The translations under genes were made by a program, and so were the position numbers. From Coptis chinensis (taxonomy: Eukaryota > Streptophyta > Magnoliopsida > Ranunculales > Ranunculaceae), in contig CM027377.1 of the NCBI GenBank assembly GCA_015680905.1, positions 23,584,501-23,648,500 on the forward strand: a stretch of DNA of 64,000 nt, written 5' to 3'. This document shows positions 1 to 13,133 of the stretch, piece after piece (the first letter of the stretch is position 1; each line of letters begins with the position of its first letter). Under the pieces are notes generated by a model, which worked only from the letters and a program-made list of their open reading frames with translations, was not told the origin of the DNA and made no database searches.

Positions 1-1111
1 AGAAGCTCAACTGAGCGACATAAAGCTTTGAATTCATGTCCACGAGATGGTTGCAAGGAGAATCCAAGGTCAAGTGCAGCCGATGGATCACTTCAGAAGT
101 GGTTCCATGAAGGGCTTGCAGGTAATGATACTAACTGTTTATTGTATCTTTTATATTAGCTTCATTTAGCCTGAACCTTTTTATACAGCAAAAGTTAGTA
201 ATTTCAGAAAATTTTCCTTGACTATATTAAAGTTGGAGGGTAAAACTTTTTCATATCTCAGGTCGATGGTCTGAGTTGACTCCTGAACCTTAGTTGGAAT
301 AATAAACTACATATATGTTGAGCAATTTAAGGTTTATTGCCCATTAGATAATACGATTTCTCATAAATGGAAAATAACTTTTAATACTCTAGTTTGGTTG
401 TACAGTTGCTTAGATTATGCAGTTCAAGGATGCGAGTATACTCTTGCCCGTTTCTATTCTTATTGAATTTAAAGAAATTGACGTTAATGGTTTAATTGTG
501 TGTGTGTGTTGTGTCTGATGCTCACAATCAAATAAATATTTGATCTTTTTCTTGCTTCTGTGATATGTGTTTTGGATGCCAAGTTGGGCTAGAGAATCAT
601 AAAGGAACCTCACTACACTATATTAGTGTTTACAATCTATTAAGTGGTTGTTTCTTTTTCGCAGGGCCAATATTAAGTTCTGGTATGTGTGCCTTTGAAG
701 TGTTCGGTTTGATGTCTCATCCTCTGCCAATCCCGGTGCTATTGTACCGCAACACCAATTTGTCAATGTTTACGCAAAAATGCTTCAGAATCTGTTTATC
801 TAAGCAAAAGGAATAGAAGGATTCTTAACCGTCTCCCTGTCCCACTTGCCGAGTCTCACCTTAACAGTACTGAAAAACATGCGAGGATGTCTTCTCAAAA
901 TGGTGCATTCCATAACAAAATTGTTTCTTCAATGGTTGTTTCTGTGTTGGTTGATCCTAGAGAAGGTGGTGACAGAGAAGTTGATGGAGGGATCTCACCA
1001 AAGTCATTGTCGCGGATTTTTGTTGTTGTGCTTATAGATAGTGTCAAGTATGTCATTTACTCATGCATGCTCCCTTTCAAAGGATCCACCTCACAATTGG
1101 TGACGACGTGA
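1..1111 (+). pseudogene. Decayed two-exon fragment of an unidentified plant gene, truncated by the window edge
   Basis: Bases 1-121 form an open exon-like stretch (begins RSSTERHKALNSCPRDGC, ends QKWFHEGLAG) with a GT donor at 122. A second stretch after the acceptor at 661-664 continues in that frame (LSSGMCAFEVF). It then needs a one-base shift near 708 to read [19 protein letters not shown] and another shift near 798 to read a final open segment ending at 1111 ([18 protein letters not shown], stop TGA). Three frames over 450 bases, with protein-like sequence in each, point to a pseudogene. I do not recognise the family. The 5' part lies outside the window. Confidence 0.45.
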
Positions 1112-2389
1112 GGACAAAAAAAGAGGCACTGCAAGCTACTGATATGTTTAACTAATAGAAGCATCCATTTGTATTAATTTAATAATTTCTGAATCTTTCA
1201 TTTTTCTCTCCCCTTTCTTCCCCAAACAGGACGTGTTTTCTGTTTTCCTCCTTTTGTAATACCTTCTTGCTTTGAATGCATCTTATGTTTTCTTAGTTTA
1301 CTCTGCGTATTATATTCATCTACGAAGTCCTATATCATCATCTACATAGTAGCTTGGTTCTTGATTAATTTACATGTATCACTTCTTCATAACGAAAACA
1401 GATGTGCTTTTGTAAGCCTCGTGTCTGATGGTAAATTATAACTCCTATGTTGAGTAGAAACTTCATAGAAACAAAAATTGAAATGGTTTGAGTTATATCC
1501 CTGGAAAATGCGTTCAGCTCAAGCTCATAAGGTTCGATATAACAACAAAATTTCGCAAGAAATAGTCAACGTTATAGTCATAAACTATGTCAGGAGTTAT
1601 AGTTTATACATTAGGCCTGCATGTCAGAGTTTGTTATAGTGTTAGTGTAAGTTTGGTATGCATGTCAGAGTTTTGTTATGTCAGGAGTGTGTTTTGTCAG
1701 GAGTCAGAATTATAAGATGGGATGCTCTAGCTAGATGAACTTGCCAGAGAACCCATCAAGTTAAATTTGAATTGTCTATCCTGCTCATTCTAGAATTTTG
1801 ATGTGCAACTCCCTGAGCTTTAAGGAACTGCATAAACTTCTATTACTAAGCAATGTATAGCTGCAATGTACGACTTCTCAAAAGTTAGAAAAAAAGAGCA
1901 GTACTTGCTTGCTATTCCAACACTTCCCACTAGCACAAAAGCCTAATTTACTTGCCCCCTCTTTAGTACACACATCTGATCCCAAAAGCCTACTTCTCAT
2001 CAAATTTAAAAATTCCACAAAGCTAGATTCTTCTAACATAGTCATATTGTTTGGAAGCTAAGGAACATCACAAGATGCCTTGTTAGGGCATAGGCTTCTT
2101 TTTGGCATGCTGGCCTCTGTGTAAAAGCAGACTGCAATGAACTTTGTTTCTCAATTCACATTGTTTCCTTGTACTAGAAATATGAAAGAAAAAAAATACT
2201 AGGCAAATAAAAAGAGACAAATTTGATAAAAGTATAATCAATTACTTTTACATGAACATATCCTACATTCTTCAATTCAAGCACATCCATGCCTGCTTAA
2301 ATGGCTTACCAAAAAAAGGACTTCATATTCACTACAATATTATAAGAAACACGCACTCGCTAATGAGTAATAACATTAGATACATCAAC
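1112..2389. other. Spacer without recognisable genes
   Basis: AT-rich DNA. Near 1615-1700 a short phrase (GCATGTCAGAGTTTGTTAT and a near copy about 50 bases on) is repeated directly. No open frame with protein-like content was seen on either strand. Confidence 0.4.
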
Positions 2390-2539
2390 TTTTACAACTG
2401 GTAGTGCTCCAGGGCTTGGAATTAATGGACGACAACTGAACACCACCAGTTTTGTCCCACGAAATATGAGCACCGCACCAATACTTCAAATACCAATTGA
2501 GACCGGGCCTTAATTTCAACCGAGGTGGTGCCCTTGATC
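2390..2539 (-). pseudogene. Alpha-N-acetylglucosaminidase (NAGLU) exon fragment
   Basis: Read on the minus strand from an AG acceptor just above 2539, the sequence gives RIKGTTSVEIKA, then after a frame change GLNWYLKYWCGAHISWDKTG and VQLSSI, and after a second change IPSPGALPVV. This order and wording match the plant lysosomal/vacuolar-type alpha-N-acetylglucosaminidase N-terminal region, where the enzyme removes terminal N-acetylglucosamine. Only one exon's worth remains, with at least two frameshifts, so it is a non-functional relic. No other NAGLU exon was found nearby. Confidence 0.6.
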
Positions 2540-3525
2540 CTGCTGGAAGTTGTAAAATCAGAAAATGCTATTAAACACCTCACCAAGAACAAACAAAAAA
2601 ACTGAAGTATCAATAGCCTATGACCAATAAGGAAGCAACAGTTCGAATGCTACCCACGGCGTTTGCAACTTGACAGGAAGAGCACAAGCCAGTAGACCAC
2701 TTCGAGCGTCCAAACACTTTCATGTCTAACTGAAAAAAATGAAATGAATGAGTTCCAAATTAGAAAAGGCGTTCGCAATGAGCAAGAACCCTTAATATCT
2801 AGCAAAAACTACAAACTCAAATTCGGGCAAATATAAGGGGGAAAAAATGAAGAAGAGTTGATCAGAATTAGGATATAATGGTTTAGCTACGAGTTAAATA
2901 ATTTTTCCCAACAGGTAAAGAACAAAATCAAAAGAAAGGGAGATGAAGGAACTTTTGGTTGAAAGTTGAGGCAAATGAGCGAACTGCATATTCCTAGATA
3001 GTTCAAAGAACACGGCTGTAGGGTAAGCAAAGGGAATGATAAAAAGTTAACCATATACATTCTATTTGAACTTATTGATTATTCATAAACATATAAAGGA
3101 AATGAATCCCTGTTTTTTTATGAACAGTGAAGTGACAAAAATCTGGAACAATATCATTAGGAACTAAAGATAAAACACGAATAACTTGAATCAGTAGCAC
3201 ATAATTATTTGTATACATTCAAGGATTGCTAAATATTGATAGGCACTTAAGTCGATCTGATCATACATATAGGACACGTAAGTAAGATTTCAATGATTGC
3301 TACATACGAGATAGGATAGTTCCATGTCGAGATGACCAATACACTCCTAGTGGTTCGCATTACACAATTCTGGCGATACAGCTTAACCACCCAATTCAAA
3401 CTAGAATCATAAAAAAAAAAAATAGTACAAACTAATTCACTCAAAATGATGTCAAAAGAAATCAAACCTAGGCGAAAAAAAGTCTCGAACTTAGGCTTAG
3501 AAAGTGTTTTACTTAGGCTTAAAAG
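2540..3525. other. Spacer without recognisable genes
   Basis: A/T-rich sequence with short homopolymers. The open frame 3247-3537 on the minus strand shows no family features and looks like intron-type sequence. Confidence 0.35.
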
Positions 3526-3572
3526 TCTCGTGGACATGAATTTAGAGCTTTCTATCGCTCAGTTGAGCTTCT
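3526..3572 (-). repeat. Inverted partial copy of the window's first 47 bases
   Basis: The reverse complement of this stretch matches bases 1-47 with four mismatches by eye (both start AGAAGCTCAACTGAGCGA and end TCATGTCCACGAGA). The match stops inward of base 47 and probably continues beyond the left edge. It marks an inverted duplication about 3.5 kb across that also includes the NAGLU relic between the arms. Confidence 0.6.
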
Positions 3573-3938
3573 GTACATGTGAGGATGTCTCTCTGCTTGG
3601 CTTCCACCATTAGAAACTGATAATGCTGTGGCCAAGTAGTAGAAAAATGGGGCTAAGATTTTAGAGGTGAGTAGTGGGTTTAACATCAACAAGACTATTT
3701 CTTTTCATCAAATCGTGTTCATTGTTGAGGAGAATAGCAAGAAGAGGGGGGTTAGGTCAGTAGAGAATGAGGTAGTGAGGAAGAAGAAAGAGGCGTGGGT
3801 TTTGCTTCCAAAATCTAATTTGTGTAAGAAATGACGATTATACCCCCACTTGTTTTTGATTTGGGCAAAATCATTTTAACTGTTAGATCAGGATGAAATC
3901 GGAGGGACTAGGAAAAGTGTGAGATTAGAGTGGCAAGA

Positions 3939-4989
3939 TTAGAGTGGCACTCTAGACAAACCGATAATAACTACTATATAATATATAATACAGTGACTGC
4001 ACTTTTGCTCAAAGCTGTCTACGTATCCAAATCTTTCAAGATTGGAATCATGCAAGTCTTTGTAGTTCTTATTAGTCACATAGTCAAAGTCAAAATTTAT
4101 CAGTGACAATATATATATTTGCATAATACCACGTCAAATCTTTATTAGATAATTACAAACATGTTTATACAAGTTTCGACAACATCCTATTATTGGATTT
4201 GTCCACAAAGTTCAATATGTCAAAAGTCCAAAAAGTCAACATTCAAAAAGTCAACGGTCAACAGTCAAATTCAACAGTCAAAGTCGACAGTCAACAGCCA
4301 ACAGTCCTAGTTGCGGTCAATAGATCATTTTCATGGTTAACAAACTCACGGTCATAGCCATGGTTCATAGTTAAGGTCATGGCTCATGGTCATAGCCATA
4401 GTTCATGGTTAAGGTCATAGTTCAAGGACCAGGCCCAACTAACCAAAACCAAAGACTAAAACCCAAAAGATAACTAAAGATGAAAGCCCAAAAGTTTATA
4501 GCTTAAAACAAACTCAAGCCCGGCCACAAGTTTCTATTTCGGCCCAAGCCCAACTCAAACACAACTTAAGCCCACAAGTTCTATTTAAAAAAACAACTCA
4601 AGCCCACAAGTTTTTAAAAATAACTCAAGCCCACAAATTCTAATTAGGCCCAAGCCCAACTGAAACAAAACTTTAGTTCTGGAGCACCGGATTGTGGTCT
4701 CCTTCTTCACCCTTAACATCTCGCACCACCACCGAAATCAATCACCACCACTCTCACTCCCCACCACACCAAAATAATTCGGTTTTGATCCCCCTAAAAA
4801 ACCCAACTCATTGCCACCTTCAAAACCCAATTCCATCACTTTCAAAAAAATTGACCTCAACCCAATTAACACCCGTAGGAGCTTCAACAACACCTATTCA
4901 AACCACCAAACACCATCGAAACAATTCGGTTTTGTTCACCAACAAAAACCCCACCCTATATATGATACAATAAAAACTCGATTCCCTCG
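3939..4989 (-). repeat. Giant-LTR retroelement remnant, part 1 (split by a younger insertion)
   Basis: Minus-strand sequence of 3939-4124 clearly resembles plus-strand 39570-39720 inside the solo LTR at 37471-41852; both carry GATTTGGATACGTAG and a run of TATATTATATATTA. The rest (4125-4989) contains short imperfect tandem motifs, with GTCAACAGTCAA-like units around 4230-4310 and ATGGTCATAGCC-like units around 4340-4430. It is cut at 4994 by the Athila-like insertion and resumes after 15119. A low-complexity open frame at 4692-5038 is not considered a gene. Confidence 0.45.
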
Positions 4990-4994
4990 TTTAC
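4990..4994 (+). repeat. Target-site duplication TTTAC, left copy
   Basis: TTTAC immediately precedes the LTR at 4995 and is repeated exactly at 15115-15119 after the other LTR. Confidence 0.85.
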
Positions 4995-6477
4995 TGATAA
5001 AACATAAAAAGAAAATTTTCCTACGAAATGAACGATGAAACTCAAAACGTAAGTAAACTAAAACTTATTACGAGTCTATATTTATCAAGTTTTCTACTCT
5101 CAATTCTATCGAAATAGCGTGGAGTAACAAATTCGTTCCACTCCTAGTTCTTTAGCATGGAATGGTTTCATAGTTAACTAATCGGTTTTAAGTCTAATGA
5201 GAGTTTTACGAGGGGGAATTATATTACGATGCAACTACCCACAAGATACAAACTATAATTGATTCAACTACGGAAATACTACGTTGATTCTATAATAAGG
5301 AATTAGGGGGGATTGATTCCACCTTAACTCAACTTAACTCACTAACGACGAATCGTCGTAATCCAAATTGAACTGCTACCTTGAGAACAATTGGTTCTTC
5401 CTAATCCCTAATTACACATGACATTTCTACCAATTCATAACTAGCATGTGAACGATTAAACCCATTCTCATGGCGAATTAATCGTTTCTAGAGTGGAATA
5501 GAAATTACGACGACTCTATGATAATCGGAATCAAGCTTTCATCAAGGCTTCTCAACCCCCTCTAATGGAGGTTTAGCCGAGAATCATTCCGCAATCATTT
5601 CCATATGAATCTAAACAAAACATAATATCAAGATTTGAAATTTACTAATCTAAATTAAACAATAATTAAAATCTAATTAACAACTAAGGAATGGTAACCA
5701 ACAATAATTAAAACTAGATCTAATAGATTGAAATAACAAAAATCGAAATGACAAGAAGAATAACTATTTTATTTATTTAATGAATGATATTCAATAATTC
5801 AAGAAATTAATCTAAAACAAGAAATGAAATTCTAAAACTAAGTTCTAAAACTCATTAGTGGAGGCTAACTAATCTCCTTCTAATCTAGGTCTAACTATCT
5901 ACCATTAACAAAGAGCTAAGCTTTTGTTTTTATACTTTCAGATCCAAAAATCGTGCATGGGCTTGGAGCCATGTTTTGGGCCAGAGAATCAGGCCCAAAA
6001 CCCAATTTCTTTAGTCCAAAATGGGCTCTTCAGCTGCAGTTGGCTTCGACAGATGTTTCGTCCACTTCTGCTCCTCTGATTGGGTCAAGGATTGGACCAT
6101 TGGAAAGCTCTTTCCGAGTCGGTCGTTTTGACATAAGGTAGGCCCAATTCCGAGGTCTGAGTCTAAAGATATGATCTTCGGAAGTTCTGCTGACTTTGTG
6201 TGCTGTTTCTGCCCGCGTTGACTTTGACTTTTCAGCTTTGACCAGGCTTTAGAAAGGCTTTGTCTTCTTGAATCTTGGCCTTTAATCATAGAACTCCTTA
6301 GCAACCAACCATTGCTCCTTTATCTCGCTAAAGTGGCACATTTCTGCACATAATGGACTTTGAAGCCTGAAATGCATAAAAATACGTAATCAGTATTAAC
6401 TCTTACTTATTATTCACATAATTGGTCTAAAAGTATGATTATTAAGGGGTTAAAACTACAGTTTTGGGCTCTTATCA
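4995..6477 (-). repeat. LTR of the Athila-like element (3' LTR in element orientation)
   Basis: Direct near-copy of 13643-15114, 1483 bases, beginning TGATAAAACATAAAAAG and ending GGGCTCTTATCA on the plus strand. Open frames inside it (5953-6141, 6011-6304) are shared, with changes, by the other LTR and are not regarded as genes. Confidence 0.9.
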
Positions 6478-6489
6478 ACCACCCCCAAA
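6478..6489 (-). other. Polypurine tract of the Athila-like element
   Basis: On the minus strand TTTGGGGGTGGT directly abuts the LTR start TGATAAGAGCCC, the expected place for the plus-strand primer of reverse transcription. Confidence 0.7.
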
Positions 6490-9400
6490 CAGCATTTTGC
6501 TTGTCCTAAAGCAAATATGAGAAATTAGCATAAGTGACAAAAAATGGAGTTCTATCTACTCTCATTTCGCTGAGTGCGATTGCATTGACCATATCCAACA
6601 AGGCCTTAAACCACTAGGAATTCCCTAGTGGACGAGTTATAGACTCGTGAGAGTTTTCCAGTGAAGGTACTCACAAACTTCATCTATACTATAACGACTA
6701 AGAAAGAAAACTATTGTTTCCTTATTCATGCTCCAAATTATCTATACATCTCACTAGCTATGAACAAGAATAACCAAGTCAAAAACCTAAGCTAATATAT
6801 GCATAATAATCAATCATCTACAATAAACATATATACAATGAGTAATACTATGAAATGCAATAGCAGGTCCATTTTTGAAACTCGGAATAGCGTCCTTAAG
6901 TAGGTTCTCACAATAATAGTCAAGATACAACACTCTGATTTTTCCACTCAAGTTTATTTACTCTAGTGCTTGGTGGGCACACTTTACCTTACAATCTCAA
7001 TGACACACAAGGAAACCCGAGTCGATCAAACACATCTGCCACTTACTATCACACTAACCTATTCCTAATTGAGCTAGAGGTCTTTATTAGGTGTTTCGGG
7101 GATTAGGAGATAGTTTAAGAAGGAAGGAAATGGATATTCAAAAAGGACAAGTCTGAGATAATAGAGTCTTCATATTATGTAACTAGAGAAAACCTTGTTA
7201 TTTATTTTTGCTTCTACACTTTGTTTCCATCCTTAGCCATATATATATTTTTTTTCTTTGGCTTTTGACTCATTTTATTCTATTTTTTGGAGTTTTTATT
7301 TTATTTCTATTTTTATTTTTCTTTTCTTTGGATGGAAACTTCTTTTCTTTATTTTCTGAAGCAACTAACTAATTTTTGTTTACACAGGTTTTTCTCTTCT
7401 TCTTTCTTCCTCATTCTATTCTCAGACTTATTCTAAATTGGGTAGGTTGATTTTTTTTTTTTTTTTTTTTTTTTGTTTTTGTAACAGGGTAAATGATTTG
7501 TGGTTTATGAAAGGCTAAAGAAAGGCTCAGAGGGGCGACTAGCGGAAAATAATTCATAGGTTTGAATTTCTGGCTATATTGATCCAAAGAGGGCCTAAAT
7601 TCTTGCTTAGGATATGGTTTACTGATCAAGCAAGTGGACGTGTGATTTCTCTATCCGGATTTTACTTCTCCCTTGTGTCATTTCTCAAATGTTTCACTCT
7701 TATAAGGCTTTAGGCTATATTCTCACGGGATTTGTAGAATAAGTACTCTAGCCTAGATTTTAGAAACTTATTGCTAACAATCATAGATACTCATGTAATA
7801 TATTTATAGATAGATGCAAAGATTATTACCTACATATTAACCTAAGTTTCCAAAAATTATTCTAATGCAAAAGCTACGTGAGACTTCTAGATTGTTAAGA
7901 GCATAGAGAAAGAAAACAATACCAATATTCCTAAGTGTATAACATAACTTATTTATTTATATTTTTGAATTTTTGAAATTTTAACTAGAAAACAAGTGCA
8001 TATTATACATATCTATATCCTAACAGATGCCTTAATTACACGTGTTTCTATGCCCACCCCCAAACAAGAAGCATGCTTTGTCCTCAAAGCATTTAAATAA
8101 AGAGGGTAGAAAAATACCATGGAAACACGTGAAATTCTGGAACATCTGCAAAACAAGGTTAAAACATACTAATATAAAAACTGACGCAACTCTATAAGAG
8201 TTCCACCCATTATGGGATTAACAGAATTAAATTGCTTGGGACATAAGCAGACACTAAATGGAATTAAAAACTTACCTTATCTCCCGGACATGCATATTAT
8301 CTACCCAATAGCACCATGGGTATTGTATTTCAGCGGGCATGACAAGTCCAAGAACAAATATTAACAAGAACCATAAGCGGTTCCCAGCCTACGTGTGTGA
8401 TCACCTCGCGAGACCAAGCACCATAAATAGTGCTTTGGAGCAAATCTTCGAAAGACTGTTCCGGTATTATTGTAGGAGATGTCATCTCGAAACTACGCTC
8501 TGGAACAGCTGCAGTGACCCGGGAACAACCCGCAGAAAACTGGAAATTTTCTGGTCTACGAAAGTCAGGGCGCAGGCGCGCTCCACTTGGGCGCAGGTGC
8601 GCCTCATGGTTTGTTTGTTTGTTTTTTTTTTGACAAACAGTGTTTTGGCGTGAGGCGCGCTCAACTTAGGCACAGGTGCGCTCAGTGCTAAATTTCAGAA
8701 AAATGTGTAGGGCGCAGGTGCGCTCTACTTGGGGTGTCGGTACACTCCGAGGTGCTGATGGTTGAAAATTGAGACGAACAACGGGAAACGTGGGAGTGAA
8801 AGGTGAGTGATGGACGTTAGGTGTAGTGTGGGTTGTGAGTGTAGAATGAATGAAGTTTATATAGGTTTTAAGTTGCTAAAACGAATCGGGAAGTTGCCAA
8901 AAAGCTTTTCAGGCAATTTCCGAAAATACTAAAATTTCGAACCCGAAAACGGAAACAACTCATATTCTTGATTCTAAAACAACCCTAATATCTTTTAGGT
9001 TGAATTTAGGATAGAACCTACCTATTTTATCAAGATTTCATCCTACCATGATATTTATTCATAGATATGCCTATTCGGCAATATTCTCATCCTGACTCCG
9101 AAATAACTTCTAAAAAAAAGGAGGTCATATAAAAATCATGCTGGACTACATAATACCACCCCCAAACAATTTGGAAAAGTGGGATCAACATTAAACAACC
9201 ACACACAATGAAAATAACCATATTATATTAATATTGTCATTCAAACAACATTTCACTACAAAAGTCAAAATTAACTACAGAATTTAACAATGTAACATCC
9301 TATCTACTAAATATAATAAAAAACAACATCAAAACAACAAACAAGAAGAAATCTAGCTACTCTTCAAGGGAGCGAGGTGGGGGTAAGAATAGGAATTTGA

Positions 9401-9856
9401 GTGATCAAGAATGGAAAAACCAACACCCCACCCCCAAACAAATTTTTGAAAACAGGTTTGTAAAAATTTGTTTTAAAACGTGGGTCTTTTAAAGTCGGAT
9501 TCCCGAGACTTGCTAGATTACTATTTTTATAGCTTTAAACTTTTTTACTTTTTATGAATTAGGTTTAATATAAAGGAAAACAATAAGCGATAAAGACATA
9601 ATTCACACCATAGAGAAACATGACTCAAAACCAAGAAAACATGCAAGAGTGGAAAACGTGAATTATGTGAAACGTGGACTTAGGATCCGGTACTTACAAC
9701 CACACACTCCATAGGGAGGGCCCGGTTACCTGAATGGTGCATTCACCAATATATGGAAATGAAAAGAAATGCACCAAACACAAAAATTGAGTCGTTTATA
9801 GTCAGATACTCGAGACTTTATCTAAACATATGTATGAATATGCAGTTTATCATATA
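6490..9856 (-). other. Internal non-coding stretch of the Athila-like element
   Basis: About 3.4 kb between the polypurine tract and the last open frame. It contains poly-T runs (7449-7473) and a GC-richer patch at 8560-8760 with a repeated phrase GGCGCAGGTGCGCTC and variants. No reverse transcriptase or integrase signature was found in any frame. This is where pol would have to lie in an autonomous relative. Confidence 0.55.
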
Positions 9857-10742
9857 TCAACAACCGAAATAGTTGTGAAAATTCAATAAATAAATATCAC
9901 AGAAAACATATCCAAACACAATCAAGCACCAAGATTTCCTACGACGCAGCCTAGTGGAATGAAAGCGAAGTCGGATAGACCTATAACATAACCGGGCATG
10001 CACCTTATGTTTCATCTTTGAACGAGAGGGTGTCCTAGTGAATAAGTGTGGAAAAGTGAATGGTTGTGGAAGATATGGTGGATTGGGATAAGTTTTAGAG
10101 GGAAAACATGGAAAAAATGAGGATGTAGGTTTAGTACAAAACTCATTCATGTTGTAGTTAGGGACTGTCTCAAGTCTGAAAATGAAGGTGTCAAGTGGTT
10201 TATCCTTGGGAAGTATTTGTTTACTAGGTGGATTTAAAAAATCATGAAGCACAGGAGAAACTAAAGGATCGAGTGCAAACTCGAGGTTTCTTTGAAAAGG
10301 TGGAGGGTGGGGAATATTGGTGATGGAAGGTGAATGATTCTCAGCTAGAGCTCTCAAGTCCATATCATCAGAAATCTTGATATATGCAAGACATTCCTCA
10401 ATAGGTGGGTCAAAAGGATCACTGGGATAGAGATTGAAAAATTCATCTTCCGTCATAGCATCAAGGGATGAATGGTTGTTGGCAAGGGGACTCATGAAGT
10501 GGTAAAGAAGCGGTGCAAAAGTTTGCGAGGAATTCTTCTTCGATTTTGTCTACTACCAGGGAGTCATTGTTAAAGTCAGAATTTCCGAAGGAAAGGAATT
10601 TGTTAATCTGTTTCTCCGGAAACATGTTTTTGAAGTAATCTTGAGCTAAGCTCTCGATCATGCTAACCTCTCTATTTGTAGATGAATCGGATATCTTGGT
10701 CCTCGTTTTGAAAACATTTACCTCAACGAGAAAGATGGCCAA
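9857..10742 (-). CDS. Two overlapping frames downstream of the retroelement protease
   Basis: Frame 10461-10742 reads through MAIFLVEVNVFKTRTKISDS into an acidic segment ending ESPCQQPFIP. Frame 9857-10495 (212 aa) begins MSPLANNHSSLDAMTEDEFF and is rich in Pro, Asp and Glu, then becomes basic. They follow the retropepsin in the position where pol would begin, but neither shows the YXDD motif of reverse transcriptase or an integrase zinc finger. They may be the linker between protease and a lost pol, or element-specific proteins. Function unknown. Confidence 0.4.
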
Positions 10743-10744
10743 AA

Positions 10745-11228
10745 GGACAAGGACATCGAACCATTGGGCAGTTTATGAGCCGTTGGCGGTAGCCAAGAAG
10801 GGACGCCCTAAAATGATAGGTACAGAGTCGTTAGTGACTTATGTGTTGAGGATAACGAAGTCGGCTGGGTAGTAAAAATTTTGGACTTTAACCAGCACGT
10901 TTTCAACCACACCCTTAGGATACTTAATAGATCGATCAGCTAATTGCAATGTCATTTTAGTAGGTTGCATCTCCTCTAGACCTATTTGTTTATACAAATA
11001 AAATGGGAGTAAGTTAACACTAGCCCCCAGGTCTAGTAGCGCGGTCGTTGTGTGAGAATCTCCTAAGGTGCATTGTACAGTAGGACAACCAGGGTCCTTG
11101 TACTTAACAATTCCATTATTTTCGGATAAAGTTGGGAACTATTCAGTTAGAAAGGCGTCTTTAGGTATGTTGGTATTACGCCTAGTAGTGCACAACTCCT
11201 TAAGAAACTTAGCGTGGTTAGGTAGCTT
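10745..11228 (-). pseudogene. Retropepsin (aspartic protease) domain of the Athila-like element
   Basis: Minus-strand translation contains CTLGDSHTTTALLDLGASVN followed by LLPFYLYKQIGL, and about 80 residues later PIILGRPFLATA. This is the plant Ty3 retropepsin pattern with the DLGAS variant of the usual D[ST]G active site, plus the hydrophobic-hydrophobic-G-R element. At least one in-frame stop separates it from the preceding gag frame and another interrupts it before VTNDSVP. In an active element it would cleave the gag-pol polyprotein. Confidence 0.65.
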
Positions 11229-11229
11229 T

Positions 11230-13133
11230 TTATAGCCGAAAAGAAAGGTTTATCGTTAGATTTTTGAAAACGTTCCTAATCTCCTCAAAGTTAGTATCCC
11301 TGGTTAGCATGGCTAATTTATGAGGGAACGGTGGTTTCGCTCTATATTTAGCGTATGGTTCGATTTGATGTGTAACCTTGACTTTCTGTTTCTTAGGTTG
11401 TGGTTTAACTGGTACCTCTACAGTGGTAGGTTCTTCAGTTTCTATTTTGGTATCTAGTTCGATATCCGGTGTAGGGAGTACTGATGGGGTAACTATAGGT
11501 ATAGTTACTTTGTTATCAACCACTCTTCCAGAACGGAGAGTGGTGATGGCATTTAGCTCACCTACGGTTGTAGTTTCCGTACTAGTATTACCGTTTACCT
11601 CAAAAGCTGTGTTTGCTGTTCTAGGGTTGGGTATCGCTTGGCCTGGAAACACGCCTTTTGGTTGGGCTTTCTCTTGGGCTAACTGTTGGTTTAAATTATT
11701 AACGGATTATAAAATGTGTTGGTTAGATTGAGCCATGGTTTGGAAAAGTTGTTGGCTCACTTGTATGAAGGTGTCAAGACGATCCGGTTGTGTGGGTGTA
11801 GTAGTCACGGGTGGTGTGATTGGAACTATCTCGCGTTGATTATTTATGGGCGGATTGTGATAGTTATTATTTACCGGAACGATACCTCTAATAACATTAT
11901 AATTATTATAACTACATTGACCTTGTGCTTGACCTTGTCGAGGTTGCGCTTGGTTGTTATAATTATTATAATTACCCTGATCTTGTCCTTGTTGTGGTGG
12001 AGCTTGGTTATAACTGTGCGTTGGCCTAACATATTGATTATTGTACCCTGTAGGTGTGACTTGTTGGTTATTTCTCCAACCGAAGTTAGGATTTTGTCTC
12101 CAAGGGGCGTTAGGTTCACTATTAATGGAACAAGAATGTTCATAGGCTATAGGACAGTGGGAGTCGGGATGCTTAGGACTCCAACAGAAACTACATGGAT
12201 TTGAATTTACATTCATGACGGGGATAGACTTTTGTTGTATAGAAATGGCCTCTACCTTTTTAGTGAGGGATTCAATTAGAGTTTTAAGCTCAGGATCTGA
12301 TTTAACCTCAAACATACTGGTAGCCTTAACTGTTGAAGAAGAACTAGTGGAGAGGGAGTAATCGTCACTACCCCCAATTATTATTACTCTTAGTCTGATC
12401 TTCCAAAAATTTATATGCCTCTGATGCTCCTTTACTTAGGAAACTACCCCCATTCATTATGTCTAGGACTTCTTTATGGTGGTGTAGAAGTCCTTTGAAA
12501 AAGGCACGGACTAACGTGTCTTTTGCTAAGTGATGGTGTGGACACTCTATAAGGAGATCGGTGAAAGCGATTCCAAGCCTCACGAAAATAATTCATGAGG
12601 ATTACGGCGAAAGAAGTGAATCTTGGAAAGCATTTCATCCGTCTTTAGGGGTGGGTAAAAATGTTCCATAAACAATTTGAACAAGTTTGGCCCACGAGTC
12701 CACGAGAATTAGCGCTTGGGCAGTTAACCAAGACGCCTTATCAACTAAGGTGAAAGGGAATACCCTCAATTTAATTTGTTCCGCACCAACCGTAGGATGG
12801 TGGAATGTTGTAAGGACTTGTTCAATCCTACACGACGTAGCCGATAAGGTTTTCATGGTCTAAACCATGAAAAACGGGTAACAAATTAAATATATTTGGG
12901 GGGATGAGGAAATCCCCCACTGGGTCTGCTAGAACGATGCAAGATTTAGGGCTATCGCTCAAGGCTTTATAAAAGTTAGAGAGAGGAGTCTCTCTTTCTT
13001 CAGCCATAATATCAGGTGGTGTGTGTGAAATAGTAGCTAGAGGTGTAGTGGGTGGGAAACTAGATAGACTTGTTTGTTGACGTTGCCGTGTAATTACGTT
13101 AGTTGTTTTTCTTCGACCAGACCTTAATCTCAT
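11230..13133 (-). pseudogene. gag of the Athila-like element, frameshifted
   Basis: Starts at 13133 (MRLRSGRRKTTNVITRQRQQ) and continues through several frames. A capsid-like part reads EQIKLRVFPFTLVDKASWLT and LVQIVYGTFLP, the usual gag wording. A segment 11707-12315 holds one zinc knuckle CSFCWSPKHPDSHC (CX2CX4HX4C) followed by a long Asn/Gln/Tyr-rich repeat region. A tail 11230-11652 ends just before the protease. Frame changes near 12840 and 12600 and a stop at 11707 break it. Gag would form the particle that packages the element's RNA. Confidence 0.8.

Noticed and set aside
4692-5038. Pro/Thr/His-rich open frames of 75-93 codons
   Set aside because: Low-complexity CA-rich DNA within LTR remnant sequence, one frame crossing into the Athila-like LTR; no domain.
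5953-6304. Open frames on both strands in the left LTR and similar ones at 14700-14939
   Set aside because: They lie in LTRs, overlap each other and are disrupted between the two LTR copies.
11378-12204. Plus-strand open frames of 117 and 162 codons
   Set aside because: Antisense shadows of the retroelement gag tail and its Asn/Gln/Tyr repeat region.
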